Virus record (IMG/VR): IMGVR_UViG_3300037840_000211
Span: 1 to 24,446 of that record
Length of the DNA stretch: 24,446 bases
Origin: a virus
Reading direction: 5' to 3' (one strand)
In this document: in pieces, positions 13,941 through 20,112 of the stretch
How the letters are laid out: the number at the start of each line of letters is the position of its first letter
Position numbering within the stretch: position 1 is the first letter of the stretch
Position numbers and translations under genes: made by a program
The notes under the pieces: generated by a model
Told to the model about the DNA's origin: nothing
Databases searched by the model: none
What the model saw: only the letters and a program-made list of their open reading frames with translations

Positions 13941-13981
13941 CCCTCGGTGGCGGCCGAGGGTTTCGCGGTAGGCAACTACCG
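13941..13981 (+). terminator. Twin hairpins between cassette genes
   Basis: CCCTCGG-TGGCGG-CCGAGGG (13941-13960) is followed by TTT, a terminator-like form. CGGTAG-GCAA-CTACCG (13966-13981) is a second perfect stem with a GNRA-type tetraloop, just before the leader box of the next gene. Partial termination or a structured leader are both possible. Confidence 0.6.
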
Positions 13982-13990
13982 AAACCACTA

Positions 13991-14001
13991 CCCTACGGAG
14001 G
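13991..14001 (+). promoter_or_regulatory. Start-associated leader box, copy 3 (variant)
   Basis: CCCTACGGAGG merges the box with the ribosome-binding site, seven bases before ATG 14009. Confidence 0.7.
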
Positions 14002-14008
14002 TCACAAA

Positions 14009-14305
14009 ATGAGCACTACCAGCACCGACACCAAGCCAACGCTAACGGATGCCGAATGGTCGCAAATCGGTCTATGGCGGAAGATAGCGCGCACGTACCG
14101 ACATGGTGGATGTGGGCGCGAGCACCATCGGGCCATCGGCTGCGACATCGTTTGCCTGTATGCCCACGGCACCGATGATCACAGCCTACGCGAGCCCTGG
14201 CACCCTAGCTACCAACGGCACACAACCGAGGCCAACAACGCGGTTGTCGATCGTCTATGCGACGAAATAATGAGCGCCATCCCCAAGGTACGCGCTAGCG
14301 CCTAG
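14009..14305 (+). CDS. Hypothetical protein
   Basis: The product has 98 residues from ATG 14009, with GGAGG seven bases upstream. Helical N-terminus (DAEWSQIGLWRKIARTYRHGG), a His/Cys-containing middle (CGREHHRAIGCDIVCLYAHG) that might bind metal, and a C-terminal helix. The end A-S-A-stop shares its DNA with the 13685 gene. The function is unknown. Confidence 0.75.
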   Translation: MSTTSTDTKPTLTDAEWSQIGLWRKIARTYRHGGCGREHHRAIGCDIVCLYAHGTDDHSLREPWHPSYQRHTTEANNAVVDRLCDEIMSAIPKVRASA

Positions 14306-14306
14306 C
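14294..14306 (+). repeat. Gene-end repeat GCTAGCGCCTAGC, copy 2
   Basis: This is identical to 13922-13934 and again covers codons A-S-A and the TAG stop. Confidence 0.85.
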
Positions 14307-14340
14307 TGGTCTAGCAGGGACTCGTGCCCTGCTTTTCCAG
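14306..14340 (+). terminator. Extended hairpin between cassette genes
   Basis: AGCAGGG (14313-14319) pairs perfectly with CCCTGCT (14327-14333), followed by TTT. An outer CTGG/CCAG pair extends the structure after a 3x3 internal loop. It may end or attenuate the transcript before the 14388 gene. Confidence 0.65.
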
Positions 14341-14360
14341 GTATGCACCTAGCACCGACA

Positions 14361-14370
14361 CCCCTACGAA
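14361..14370 (+). promoter_or_regulatory. Start-associated leader box, copy 4
   Basis: CCCCTACGAA is followed by GACAAGGAG and ATG 14388. Confidence 0.75.
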
Positions 14371-14387
14371 GACAAGGAGCCGACAAG

Positions 14388-14789
14388 ATGACCCTGACCA
14401 GCACTAAGACCCTCAAGAGCGTATGCGACGTGCGCGGCGGCGTTCACTCAACCGCAACCTACGGAGCCGAGAATATCCCTGAGAACTTCCGCGACTCTGA
14501 CCCTTGGACCGTGCAGCTTCGCTACCAGGGTCGGTCTATGACTGTCCCATTCTTCATGGGGCCGGCGCTATGCCGCGAACCAAGCACCAAAGACGTTCTT
14601 GAGTGCCTGTTGAGCGATGCGAGCTTCACCGAGAATTGCCGAGACGAGTACGACCTAGCCGAAGAGCTCGGCGAGCAGGTCACACGCGCCAGCCGCGCCA
14701 CTTGGCTACAGATGGTCAAGAACGCCGGCAAGCTCCACAACCTGCTAGGCGACGATTACCGGCACTTCATGTACGACCTGGAACGCTAG
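14388..14789 (+). CDS. Conserved-looking phage hypothetical protein
   Basis: The product has 133 residues from ATG 14388, with AAGGAG nine bases upstream; ATG 14343 lies upstream of the leader box and is rejected. The blocks WTVQLRYQGRSMTVPFFMG, EPSTKDVLECLLSDAS and KLHNLLGDDYRHFM resemble a protein I recall as widespread but uncharacterised in actinobacteriophages. That recollection is from memory and should be tested by search. Mixed beta (N-terminal) and helical (C-terminal). The function is unknown. Confidence 0.8.
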   Translation: MTLTSTKTLKSVCDVRGGVHSTATYGAENIPENFRDSDPWTVQLRYQGRSMTVPFFMGPALCREPSTKDVLECLLSDASFTENCRDEYDLAEELGEQVTRASRATWLQMVKNAGKLHNLLGDDYRHFMYDLER

Positions 14790-14796
14790 CTTCCCG

Positions 14797-14830
14797 GCCT
14801 AGCGTTGCGCTCACAGATCGGGCGCTAGGC
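14797..14830 (+). repeat. Inverted repeat between cassette genes
   Basis: GCCTAGCG (14797-14804) and CGCTAGGC (14823-14830) are perfect inverted copies around an 18-base loop, between the 14388 gene's stop and the next leader box. The arms contain CTAG, like the other cassette boundaries. Confidence 0.7.
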
Positions 14831-14844
14831 GCGCTGTACCCAAA

Positions 14845-14854
14845 CCCCTACGAA
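14845..14854 (+). promoter_or_regulatory. Start-associated leader box, copy 5
   Basis: CCCCTACGAA is followed by ACGAGGA and ATG 14868. The 17 bases from 14845 are identical to the minus-strand copy beginning at 21911. Confidence 0.8.
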
Positions 14855-14867
14855 ACGAGGACCCCGA

Positions 14868-15059
14868 ATGAAGCTCACCGACGCGGGACGAATAGCCCGC
14901 GAGATGCTCGCGCTGGACAGGGCCAAGGCAGCCCAGATGACGGACGCGCAGCTAGCTTGCAACATCTCCACCTATCGCAGCTCATCAGCCGGCACGGCTA
15001 ACTATTACTGGCGCGAGGTCTGCCTGGCCGAGCAAGCCAAGCGCGCCGAGGTGGCCTGA
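14868..15059 (+). CDS. Small hypothetical helical protein
   Basis: The product has 63 residues from ATG 14868, with CGAGGA seven bases upstream. It is Ala/Lys/Arg-rich and helical (TDAGRIAREMLALDRAKAA; WREVCLAEQAKRAEVA) with a Ser/Thr turn in the middle. The function is unknown. Its stop is one base before the next ATG. Confidence 0.7.
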   Translation: MKLTDAGRIAREMLALDRAKAAQMTDAQLACNISTYRSSSAGTANYYWREVCLAEQAKRAEVA

Positions 15060-15060
15060 G

Positions 15061-15261
15061 ATGGCCCGCAAGTGGGCGACAGCCCGCGACCTAGGTGACC
15101 CCATAGCCGACCCATCGCGGCGCGGCGAGATGCTTTACAACCCGCGGACAGGCGAGGAGTACAGCGCCAACCGCTCCGACTACTTTATGACCCCTGACCA
15201 GCACGTATTTACTGGCTTCGTACTAGCTCGCCGCGTCACCACCCATGTTCGGGTGGCTTGA
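15061..15261 (+). CDS. Small hypothetical protein
   Basis: The product has 66 residues from ATG 15061, one base after the preceding TGA, with GAGGTGG about ten bases upstream. Polar N-terminal half (MARKWATARDLGDP, then RTGEEYSANRSDY) and a beta-like C-terminus (HVFTGFVLARRVTTHV). No known motif. Translational coupling supports it. Confidence 0.6.
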   Translation: MARKWATARDLGDPIADPSRRGEMLYNPRTGEEYSANRSDYFMTPDQHVFTGFVLARRVTTHVRVA

Positions 15262-15439
15262 CATGCCCGGCCGCGCTCTACTCGCAGTCGCGGGGCTCCT
15301 AGCGCTCGCGCTCACCCCCATACCCCCGTTCAACGCGACGCCTCAGAGCTGCGCCACCTACTGGAGCCAAGCTCCGGTGCCGGGCCCGTCGCAAGCGTGC
15401 AACGCGCTAGCACTGAGCAGCGAGAACAGAGGGAGCTAG
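15245..15439 (+). CDS. Small exported or membrane-anchored protein
   Basis: The product has 64 residues from ATG 15245, overlapping the previous gene by 17 bases. ATG 15263, one base after that gene's stop, is an equally good start. A hydrophobic segment (ALLAVAGLLALALTPI, residues 11-26) is followed by a Pro/Ser-rich tail with two cysteines (C36, C52) that could form a disulfide outside the cell. It is the last gene before the convergent terminators. The function is unknown. Confidence 0.55.
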   Translation: MFGWLDMPGRALLAVAGLLALALTPIPPFNATPQSCATYWSQAPVPGPSQACNALALSSENRGS

Positions 15440-15443
15440 CACA

Positions 15444-15478
15444 CCGGAGCAGCTAGGCCCGACCTAGGACTGCTCCGG
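15444..15478 (+). terminator. Strong hairpin at the end of the rightward cassette
   Basis: CCGGAGCAG pairs with CTGCTCCGG, and an inner CTAGG-CCCGA-CCTAG extends the stem to 14 bp with only a GA bulge on the 3' side. No T run follows. It sits five bases after the last rightward stop. Confidence 0.75.
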
Positions 15479-15551
15479 CGCAATCAAGTAAGCAACGCGA
15501 CAATAGCTCGCAAACGCGACTGCCGCTCGCAAGCTAGTTCACCACGCGAAA

Positions 15552-15582
15552 GAGGCCCCCCAGCACCTAGCCGAGGGGCCTC
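15552..15582 (-). terminator. Terminator for the leftward operon
   Basis: GAGGCCCC (15552-15559) and GGGGCCTC (15575-15582) form a perfect 8-bp stem. On the minus strand it is followed by TTTC. It lies 45 bases past the stop of the 15627 gene and, with 15444-15478, insulates the two convergent operons. Confidence 0.75.
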
Positions 15583-15626
15583 AGTAACTCGTAGCGTTGA
15601 CCGGCGAAGGGCTGGTCCAAGAGGCA

Positions 15627-16376
15627 TCACCTCACCCTCGCGCTCGGTAGCTCGCCGCGTCGGCAAAGTCTTTCGATCTCACGCGACTCACGCTCGGCCT
15701 TAGCTCGAGCCTTGGCCTCCTGTTGCTCAAAGAACTCGGCCATGTGGACATAGAAGACCTGCCTGTCGGCCCCAGGATCGCCGCTGGTCGGGTGTACCAA
15801 GCGCCATGAGCAGAGGTGAAGGTAACACCGCGGGCAGCACCCTGAGCGCTTCCTGTCGGAGCCTATCCCTGTGATCGAAGCGGCGCAGGATGGTACCTCG
15901 CAGTTCGTGAGGGTGCTCTGTCGGCCGACGAAGCGAGCCGCGCTACCCATGACCAGATCAATCTTGGCGGCCACCACTTCTAAGGCTCTAAGTGCCACTC
16001 CAAGCTCTTTGAGCCCGTCAACGACACCATCACCAATCGGGTCGGCCCAACGTCTTCCACTTCCCCCACAAGCTCGGCACTTGCCGCGCGTCCCATACTT
16101 GCCCGTCCCCTGACAAGCTCGGCACACGTCGGCTACTCGCGCGTTGCCGGCAGCCTCTACGCTCGTCCACTCGCCCGTCCCGTGCCCACCTACCCCGCTC
16201 GGCTCGAGCGCTGTCTTGTTCGCGTACCCGTCAACCGCCGATCCCACCTCACCGCGGCGCATGAACTCAAACAGCACGGTAGGGGTGCCTTTGCCGGCCC
16301 AAGGTGCCAAGAGGTGTTCAACGGTCTCGTTGGCTCGCTTGATGCGGCGCTCGAGGTCGTCGGTTCGGCGGCTCAC
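15627..16376 (-). CDS. Protein with DnaJ-type CxxCxGxG zinc motifs
   Basis: The product has 249 residues from GTG 16376 (GTGA overlap). C85-x-x-C88 and C100-x-x-C103 occur as CRACQGTG and CRACGGSG, two DnaJ cysteine-rich repeats. A second cluster, C158, C163, C179/C180, C183 and C188, may bind another zinc. The N-terminus is helical and basic and the C-terminus is a charged helix (EQQEAKARAKAERESREIE). There is no J domain, so it is not a DnaJ. A protein- or nucleic-acid-binding role is inference. Last gene of the long leftward operon. Confidence 0.75.
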   Translation of the reverse strand: MSRRTDDLERRIKRANETVEHLLAPWAGKGTPTVLFEFMRRGEVGSAVDGYANKTALEPSGVGGHGTGEWTSVEAAGNARVADVCRACQGTGKYGTRGKCRACGGSGRRWADPIGDGVVDGLKELGVALRALEVVAAKIDLVMGSAARFVGRQSTLTNCEVPSCAASITGIGSDRKRSGCCPRCYLHLCSWRLVHPTSGDPGADRQVFYVHMAEFFEQQEAKARAKAERESREIERLCRRGELPSARVR

Positions 16377-16612
16377 TTGACCGCCTCGGTGGCTGCCTGC
16401 TGGGCGACGCGAAGCGCCTGTAAGTCACCGTAGCCACCATTCCAAGCGTCCAGTGCGTTCCACACCAAGGCTGCCAGGTACTTAGGAACTCGTCGCCAGT
16501 GCGGGCCACACATCAGGTAACCGGGCTGGACCTTGCAGCCGCAAACCGTGCAGTGCCCCTCGCCTGGCATGTAGCCGCCGTAAGCCCACACAGTCTCATC
16601 AAAAAGGCTCAT
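16373..16612 (-). CDS. Small zinc-finger-like protein
   Basis: The product has 79 residues from ATG 16612 (ATGA overlap). C21-x-x-C24-x-C26, C35 and H38 (HCTVCGCKV, then MCGPHWRRVPKYL) fit a treble-clef or zinc-knuckle form, followed by helices. I recall this layout in small actinophage proteins but cannot name a function. Confidence 0.65.
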   Translation of the reverse strand: MSLFDETVWAYGGYMPGEGHCTVCGCKVQPGYLMCGPHWRRVPKYLAALVWNALDAWNGGYGDLQALRVAQQAATEAVK

Positions 16613-16941
16613 GCTGGCTGGTACTCATAACAGTCGTACTGAACTCCGACCTTGAACGGGCTGTCCTCTGGGTGCCAGTCCTTGTCGACTACAAGGCGAA
16701 CTAGGTGCGTGCCGCTCTTGGTCACTTCCACTAGGCGACGAACCTCAAAGAGCACGTCACCTAGAGCCTCTACCTTGGCGTAGGTGGGCTGCTGCGGTGC
16801 CTCTTGGGCTGGGATGATTGAATCACGTACCCGGCGCAGAGCAGCCTTGCGGGCGAACTCGTAGCTATCCGTACACATGATGCGCCGAGGTGGGTGGGCA
16901 CTGGTAGCGATGCTCATCTCAAAGGGTTGCTCGTCGCTCAC
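16609..16941 (-). CDS. Hypothetical protein
   Basis: The product has 110 residues from GTG 16941 (GTGA overlap). Helical segment (SYEFARKAALRRVRDS) followed by beta strands (VEALGDVLFEVRRLVEVTK; HLVRLVVDKDW). No catalytic residues stand out. The function is unknown. Confidence 0.65.
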   Translation of the reverse strand: MSDEQPFEMSIATSAHPPRRIMCTDSYEFARKAALRRVRDSIIPAQEAPQQPTYAKVEALGDVLFEVRRLVEVTKSGTHLVRLVVDKDWHPEDSPFKVGVQYDCYEYQPA

Positions 16942-17147
16942 TGCCCAGCGATCCTAACCCCGTCCCGGGGGCCGCTCTGCGCGGACTCGATGCTCAAGCC
17001 GATGACCTCTCCAACCGCTTCCATGATCGCATGGTGGGCGAACTCGACGTAAGACGTGCCGAGGATGCGACAAGCCTCGCGGAGCTTGACCATCTCGGCC
17101 TCGCTGAACTGGAGCGTGCGGTTGGTCACGAGGCTTGAGAGAGCCAC
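16938..17147 (-). CDS. Ribbon-helix-helix-like small protein
   Basis: The product has 69 residues from GTG 17147, with GGTGAG five bases upstream. TNRTLQFSEAEMVKLREACRI then GTSYVEFAHHAIMEAV fits strand-helix-turn-helix of the Arc/CopG type. It follows the HTH gene directly, so the two may act together in regulation. No target site is proven. Confidence 0.65.
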   Translation of the reverse strand: MALSSLVTNRTLQFSEAEMVKLREACRILGTSYVEFAHHAIMEAVGEVIGLSIESAQSGPRDGVRIAGQ

Positions 17148-17398
17148 TGGCTCACCGCTGACCTCGTAACACCTAACTCGTCGGCGACCACCTGTTGCTT
17201 CACACCGAGGAAGCTCAAAAGACGGAGGGCGTCAAGGAACCTCTTGCGGTGCTCCAGGTACTCAGCGCCGGGTTTGATGTTGCCGCGAACGGAGAACCTT
17301 CTCATGCCCGCGTGGGCCCGCTTGGCAGCACGTAGCGCCGTGCGAGCCCCTCGCGGTAGCTCAGTCAGGGTCGGGGGCTGATTCAAGTCGGAAGACAC
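17126..17398 (-). CDS. Helix-turn-helix DNA-binding protein
   Basis: The product has 90 residues from GTG 17398. Residues 66-88 (VKQQVVADELGVTRSAVSQW) are a clear helix-turn-helix with the usual A-x-x-x-G pattern. A preceding helical region (YLEHRKRFLDALRLLS) may dimerise. The chosen start overlaps the upstream gene by 38 bases and has only a weak ribosome site, so a later start is possible. Probably a transcription or replication regulator. Confidence 0.75.
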   Translation of the reverse strand: MSSDLNQPPTLTELPRGARTALRAAKRAHAGMRRFSVRGNIKPGAEYLEHRKRFLDALRLLSFLGVKQQVVADELGVTRSAVSQWLSQAS

Positions 17399-17771
17399 CC
17401 TTGGCCTGTTCGTTGGCGACGCGCTCAGCCTCGCGGAACTCCGCTAGCCGAGCCTTCTGGCGCTCAACCGCGGCGCGGATGATGTCGTCATCCAAGAAGA
17501 GGCCGGTCTCCGCGTCGAAGATGTGCCGACGGGTGGCGCCGAGCGCATGGTCCTTCTTGTCGCGCCAAGGGTGGTGGACATCGGTGCATTCCACCTCAAG
17601 CACCAGGAAGCGGCGCTCGCCCTTGTGGACCACGAACGGAGCGAAGTGCATCTCCTCACTCAAACCGTCCCCCGTTTTCCGAACGACGGCACTGGCCCCC
17701 TTCACCTCGATCCCCTCGAAGTCGTAGGGATACTCCCCGGTAGCCGAGGATGCTGCTTTGGCTTTAGGCAT
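17361..17771 (-). CDS. Hypothetical protein, first gene behind an internal promoter
   Basis: The product has 136 residues from ATG 17771, with AAAGGG in the conserved leader box. Beta-rich middle (KGERRFLVLEVECTDVHHPW) and a long C-terminal charged helix (IIRAAVERQKARLAEFREAE). No recognised domain. The leader box and a -10-like element directly upstream suggest it starts a transcript. Confidence 0.7.
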   Translation of the reverse strand: MPKAKAASSATGEYPYDFEGIEVKGASAVVRKTGDGLSEEMHFAPFVVHKGERRFLVLEVECTDVHHPWRDKKDHALGATRRHIFDAETGLFLDDDIIRAAVERQKARLAEFREAERVANEQAKGVFRLESAPDPD

Positions 17772-17772
17772 T

Positions 17773-17785
17773 GGTTCCCTTTCGT
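17773..17785 (-). promoter_or_regulatory. Start-associated leader box, copy 6
   Basis: The minus strand reads ACGAAAGGGAACC, identical to 7593-7605, one base before ATG 17771. Confidence 0.7.
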
Positions 17786-17795
17786 TGGTTTAGCT

Positions 17796-17825
17796 AGCTT
17801 ACTCGGCCAACAACTCGGCCAACAA
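17796..17825 (-). promoter_or_regulatory. Candidate leftward promoter with shared TAAGCTAGC element
   Basis: On the minus strand, TTGTTG (17825-17820), 18 bases, then TAAGCT (17801-17796). The 13 bases GCTAGCTTACTCG (plus strand 17793-17805) recur at 21920-21932 in the same position upstream of a boxed gene. A 12-base tandem repeat CTCGGCCAACAA (17802-17825) overlaps it and encodes the end of the resolvase-like gene. Confidence 0.55.
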
Positions 17826-18122
17826 CGACAGCGGCATGGTGGCGTAGGCGTCAGCGGTCGAGTGCATCTTGCGCTTATGAACCACAACCCACCGTGTCAC
17901 CTTGTCATTGGCCGCTTCGGTGGCAGCCTCCTTGCACCATTCGGCCAGCTTCATGCTGGCGACGTTCTTGATCTCAATCACGACCCCTGGTATGCCAGTC
18001 ACGTCTCCGCAGTCACGGGCACCCTTCATCGCTCGGCGCTCCGCGAACGGGTGGCCGTGAGCGACAAGGTAGTTCACGACCTCAGTCTCGAAGCGTGTGC
18101 CCTTGGCCTTGGACGCGCTCAC
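17799..18122 (-). CDS. Holliday-junction-resolvase-like PD-(D/E)xK nuclease
   Basis: The product has 107 residues from GTG 18122 (GTGA overlap). KGTRFETEVVNYL, then D40 in CGDVTGI and E50-I-K52 in VVIEIKN, make the D...ExK active site of small resolvases and related nucleases. The length and motif order resemble archaeal-type Hjc and actinophage resolvases. It would cut branched DNA in recombination, replication or packaging. The C-terminus encodes a short LLAE-LLAE duplication. Confidence 0.8.
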   Translation of the reverse strand: MSASKAKGTRFETEVVNYLVAHGHPFAERRAMKGARDCGDVTGIPGVVIEIKNVASMKLAEWCKEAATEAANDKVTRWVVVHKRKMHSTADAYATMPLSLLAELLAE

Positions 18123-18370
18123 TCGGGGTGCTCCTCATCCTTGTCCCAAACCCAGTCGCCCATGTCCTCCTCGCAAGTCACCGTCATGGCCTTGCGCTTG
18201 CCTGGTAGAACGTAGAAGTTCACGCAGAGGCGTCGCTTGTCGTCGGCGGAATAAATGCCCATCCACCAAGATCGTTCGCTCATCTGCTCAAGATGGACCG
18301 TCACCCCGTAGGCGACGATCTCATCCACCTCTTTGCGCCCGGGGTTCCAAAGGATGCGGTCGGCGGTCAC
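18119..18370 (-). CDS. Hypothetical protein
   Basis: The product has 83 residues from GTG 18370, immediately after the TAG of the lytic-domain gene. Beta-rich, aromatic and acidic at the end (EEDMGDWVWDKDEEHPE). No known motif. It is coupled to the resolvase-like gene by GTGA overlap. Confidence 0.65.
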   Translation of the reverse strand: MTADRILWNPGRKEVDEIVAYGVTVHLEQMSERSWWMGIYSADDKRRLCVNFYVLPGKRKAMTVTCEEDMGDWVWDKDEEHPE

Positions 18371-18952
18371 CTAGAGCCCCAGCATCGCACTACAAGCCGG
18401 CCACTGGCCCCAGCCTGAGATTGCCTGGTCGCGCTCAGCAGCCTGGTCCTGCATCCAAGGGGGAGCCTCGTTTGGGTAGCCTGAGTAACCGAGGGACCAC
18501 CACGTAGACGGCAGAAATTGGTACGCGCCGTAGAACCCGTTCCCTGTGTCCTCGGCGTAGTTGTCACTGGACTCGCACTCGCGGAGCTCAAGCCAAACTC
18601 CCCCTGTTGTGCTCTGCGACGAGGCGAGCTCGACGGGCCTTGCGGGCTGCGTCGTCGGCACGCTCCGCGTCGTCGCTGAAGAGGGCGTTGTCGGGGTGGT
18701 GGAGGACTTCGGGGGGAGGCTTGTAGTGGTAGGCGTCGTCGAACTCGCCGGGAAGGGGGTCGTAGCCGGGAATGACCCAGGTTGGTGACTGAGGGGTGGG
18801 GGGAGCTGGATCGGCCCCAGCGCGGAGCGCATCGGTGGAGGGGGCGTGGACAGTCTCAAGGTGAGGACCGCCACAGATGGGGCAGGGGAGGCCAGAGGTG
18901 CCCTCAAGGGCATAACCGAAGCCTGCGAGGAAATCAACGCGGCGAGGACCAT
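18371..18952 (-). CDS. Secreted Rpf/transglycosylase-like cell-wall lytic protein
   Basis: The C-terminal 76 residues (WLELRECESSDNYAEDTGNG, YGAYQFLPSTW, GQWPACSAMLGL) are an Rpf-like lysozyme fold that cleaves peptidoglycan glycan chains. E127 in the C-E-S motif is the expected catalytic acid. A Pro/Ser/Thr linker (about 36-116) is typical of secreted wall enzymes. From ATG 18952 the length is 193 residues. CTG 18970 would add L-T-R-W-A-A to make a proper signal peptide (RWAAMVLAALISSQAS) and lies six bases after GGAG. Most of the linker overlaps the 18588-18977 frame, so start and expression are uncertain, but the domain is clear. Confidence 0.75.
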   Translation of the reverse strand: MVLAALISSQASVMPLRAPLASPAPSVAVLTLRLSTPPPPMRSALGPIQLPPPLSHQPGSFPATTPFPASSTTPTTTSLPPKSSTTPTTPSSATTRSVPTTQPARPVELASSQSTTGGVWLELRECESSDNYAEDTGNGFYGAYQFLPSTWWSLGYSGYPNEAPPWMQDQAAERDQAISGWGQWPACSAMLGL

Positions 18953-18977
18953 CGCCGCCCACCGTGTCAGCAGTCAC
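18588..18977 (-). CDS. Hypothetical protein overlapping the lytic gene in another frame
   Basis: The product has 129 residues from GTG 18977, with GGAGG exactly five bases upstream, the best ribosome site in this stretch. It has a CxxC (LPCPICGGPHLETVH), a middle rich in Asp/Tyr/Pro (IPGYDPLPGEFDDAYHYKPPP) and a basic end (AARKARRARLVAEHN). About 71% of its third positions are G or C by my count, against about 76% for the overlapping frame, so codon use does not decide. Either both are genes or one is a shadow. Confidence 0.55.
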   Translation of the reverse strand: MTADTVGGDGPRRVDFLAGFGYALEGTSGLPCPICGGPHLETVHAPSTDALRAGADPAPPTPQSPTWVIPGYDPLPGEFDDAYHYKPPPEVLHHPDNALFSDDAERADDAARKARRARLVAEHNRGSLA

Positions 18978-19068
18978 TCCGTCCTCCCATCTGCCGGCAC
19001 CCATCGAAAATGGCGCGACCTCCTAGTTGGGGCGGGGTCTGGGTCGCAATTGTGGGGGTCATGTTCAT
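18967..19068 (-). CDS. Possible 33-residue peptide coupled to the exonuclease gene
   Basis: ATG 19068 overlaps the exonuclease stop (ATGA) and the frame ends at TGA 18967, overlapping the candidate CTG start of the lytic gene (CTGA). The product (MNMTPTIATQTPPQLGG and so on) has no recognisable feature. Its only support is the overlap geometry usual in this genome. Confidence 0.3.
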   Translation of the reverse strand: MNMTPTIATQTPPQLGGRAIFDGCRQMGGRSDC

Positions 19069-19784
19069 CTCGCTTTCGCGTCTAAGAGGCCGCGACACGG
19101 CCACTGGTTTTCTCCCGAAGGGAGGGGGTCCTTACCTTGACCTACCAAGTAAGCCGAGAATTGCGTGAACCACTCTTGGTGCCAACCTTCTTGCAGGTGC
19201 GTGAGCAGTTCAGGGTCGGCGTTGGCTACCTCGGGGTACTTCTTGGCCTGGGCGAAGGCCACGAGGGCGGCAGCGGTAGCGTCGGCGGCGGCGGTGTGTG
19301 CTTCGGTGAGCTTCACCCCGTAGTGCTCAGTCACGGCGGTGAGCTTCCTCGAACCACGCCGGTAGCGGTCAACATGACGGTCAATCACCAAGGGGTCAAT
19401 GACCATGCCTTCCCACTTCTCGCCTATCATCGGACCACCGAATAAGCGCTGGTAGTTGGCTTGAAGCACACTTAAATCGTAGCTGGCGTTGTAGATCACC
19501 AGCGGGCAACGGGCAGACACGGCCTTCTCAAGAGCCCTAGCAATGCCGCTGATCGTCGCTTCCAAGGAGCCGCCGCGCTCGCGAACCATGTCATCGGTGA
19601 TTTGGTGGATCGCGGTGCTTTCAGGTGGGATGGGGATGCCGGGATCACATAACCCATGACGTACACGGGTGACCGCTCCGTCGTTTAGCTCCACAAGCGC
19701 AAAAGAGACCGGGATCGCCTCGTCAGGAACCGCCGACGTGGCCTCTAGGTCAACCGCTAAGCACCTCTCGGTTGCCCATGTCAT
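19065..19784 (-). CDS. DnaQ-like DEDDh 3'-5' exonuclease
   Basis: The product has 239 residues from ATG 19784. Exo I is D12-x-E14 (AVDLEATS), Exo II D103 (YNASYDLSVL), Exo III H163 and D168 (EAHTAAADAT), together the DEDDh set of the polymerase III epsilon family. Residues 60-66 (HQITDDM) are also typical. It would degrade or proofread DNA 3' ends in phage replication or recombination. The last 60 residues are an extra C-terminal part without known motifs. A long structured leader precedes it. Confidence 0.9.
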   Translation of the reverse strand: MTWATERCLAVDLEATSAVPDEAIPVSFALVELNDGAVTRVRHGLCDPGIPIPPESTAIHQITDDMVRERGGSLEATISGIARALEKAVSARCPLVIYNASYDLSVLQANYQRLFGGPMIGEKWEGMVIDPLVIDRHVDRYRRGSRKLTAVTEHYGVKLTEAHTAAADATAAALVAFAQAKKYPEVANADPELLTHLQEGWHQEWFTQFSAYLVGQGKDPLPSGENQWPCRGLLDAKAR

Positions 19785-19801
19785 CGGATTGGTACTTCCG
19801 T

Positions 19802-19875
19802 TGCCCCTAGGAGCCCCGCAAACGGTCGGGGGCTACCTGAGTGCCTCCTGGGGCTTTTAGAGGCTCCTAGGGGCA
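19802..19875. repeat. Perfect 14-bp inverted repeat enclosing 46 bases
   Basis: TGCCCCTAGGAGCC (19802-19815) and GGCTCCTAGGGGCA (19862-19875) are exact inverse copies. The interior holds a second hairpin (AGCCCCG with CGGGGGCT, 19812-19834) and, on the plus strand, GGGGC followed by TTTT. It lies in the 115-base gap before the exonuclease gene, so it may be a leader structure, a terminator or a protein site. Confidence 0.8.
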
Positions 19876-19899
19876 CTGAGGGGGCCGGCTGCGCCCAGG

Positions 19900-20112
19900 T
19901 CACGGCTTGGCCAATCGTACGCGAGCACTATGGGCTGTGATCGCCCTGGCACCGCGCCACGTCCGGCACCGCTCCTTCGGGCGGGCATTGCAACGAGGGC
20001 ACTTGACGCGCAATTCGCAGTAGTCCAGGTGGTTGATCCGAGCCCTCTCGTAGAGCGGCGCGCCACACCAAGGGCACTCGCCAGTTACGGGCCACGTAGG
20101 GTCAATGGTCAC
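19900..20112 (-). CDS. Small zinc-finger protein
   Basis: The product has 70 residues from GTG 20112 (GTGA overlap with the WhiB stop). C13-x-x-C16 (ECPWCGAPL), C32, C38-x-x-C41 (KCPRCNARP) and C49 form one or two zinc sites. The end is basic (RTWRGARAITAHSARVRLA) and could contact nucleic acid. C-P-x-C...R-x-W-x-G patterns of this kind occur in actinobacterial phage proteins of unknown role. Confidence 0.7.
   Translation of the reverse strand: MTIDPTWPVTGECPWCGAPLYERARINHLDYCELRVKCPRCNARPKERCRTWRGARAITAHSARVRLAKP

Noticed and set aside
17523-18215. 230-residue rightward frame
   Set aside because: It is opposite two well-supported leftward genes (resolvase-like and 17361) and has no ribosome site or motif.
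18588-18615. Frameshift from the 129-residue frame into the lytic domain at the G-run
   Set aside because: The lytic frame is +1 (or -2) relative to it and no canonical slippery site or hairpin is visible, so I do not claim recoding here.
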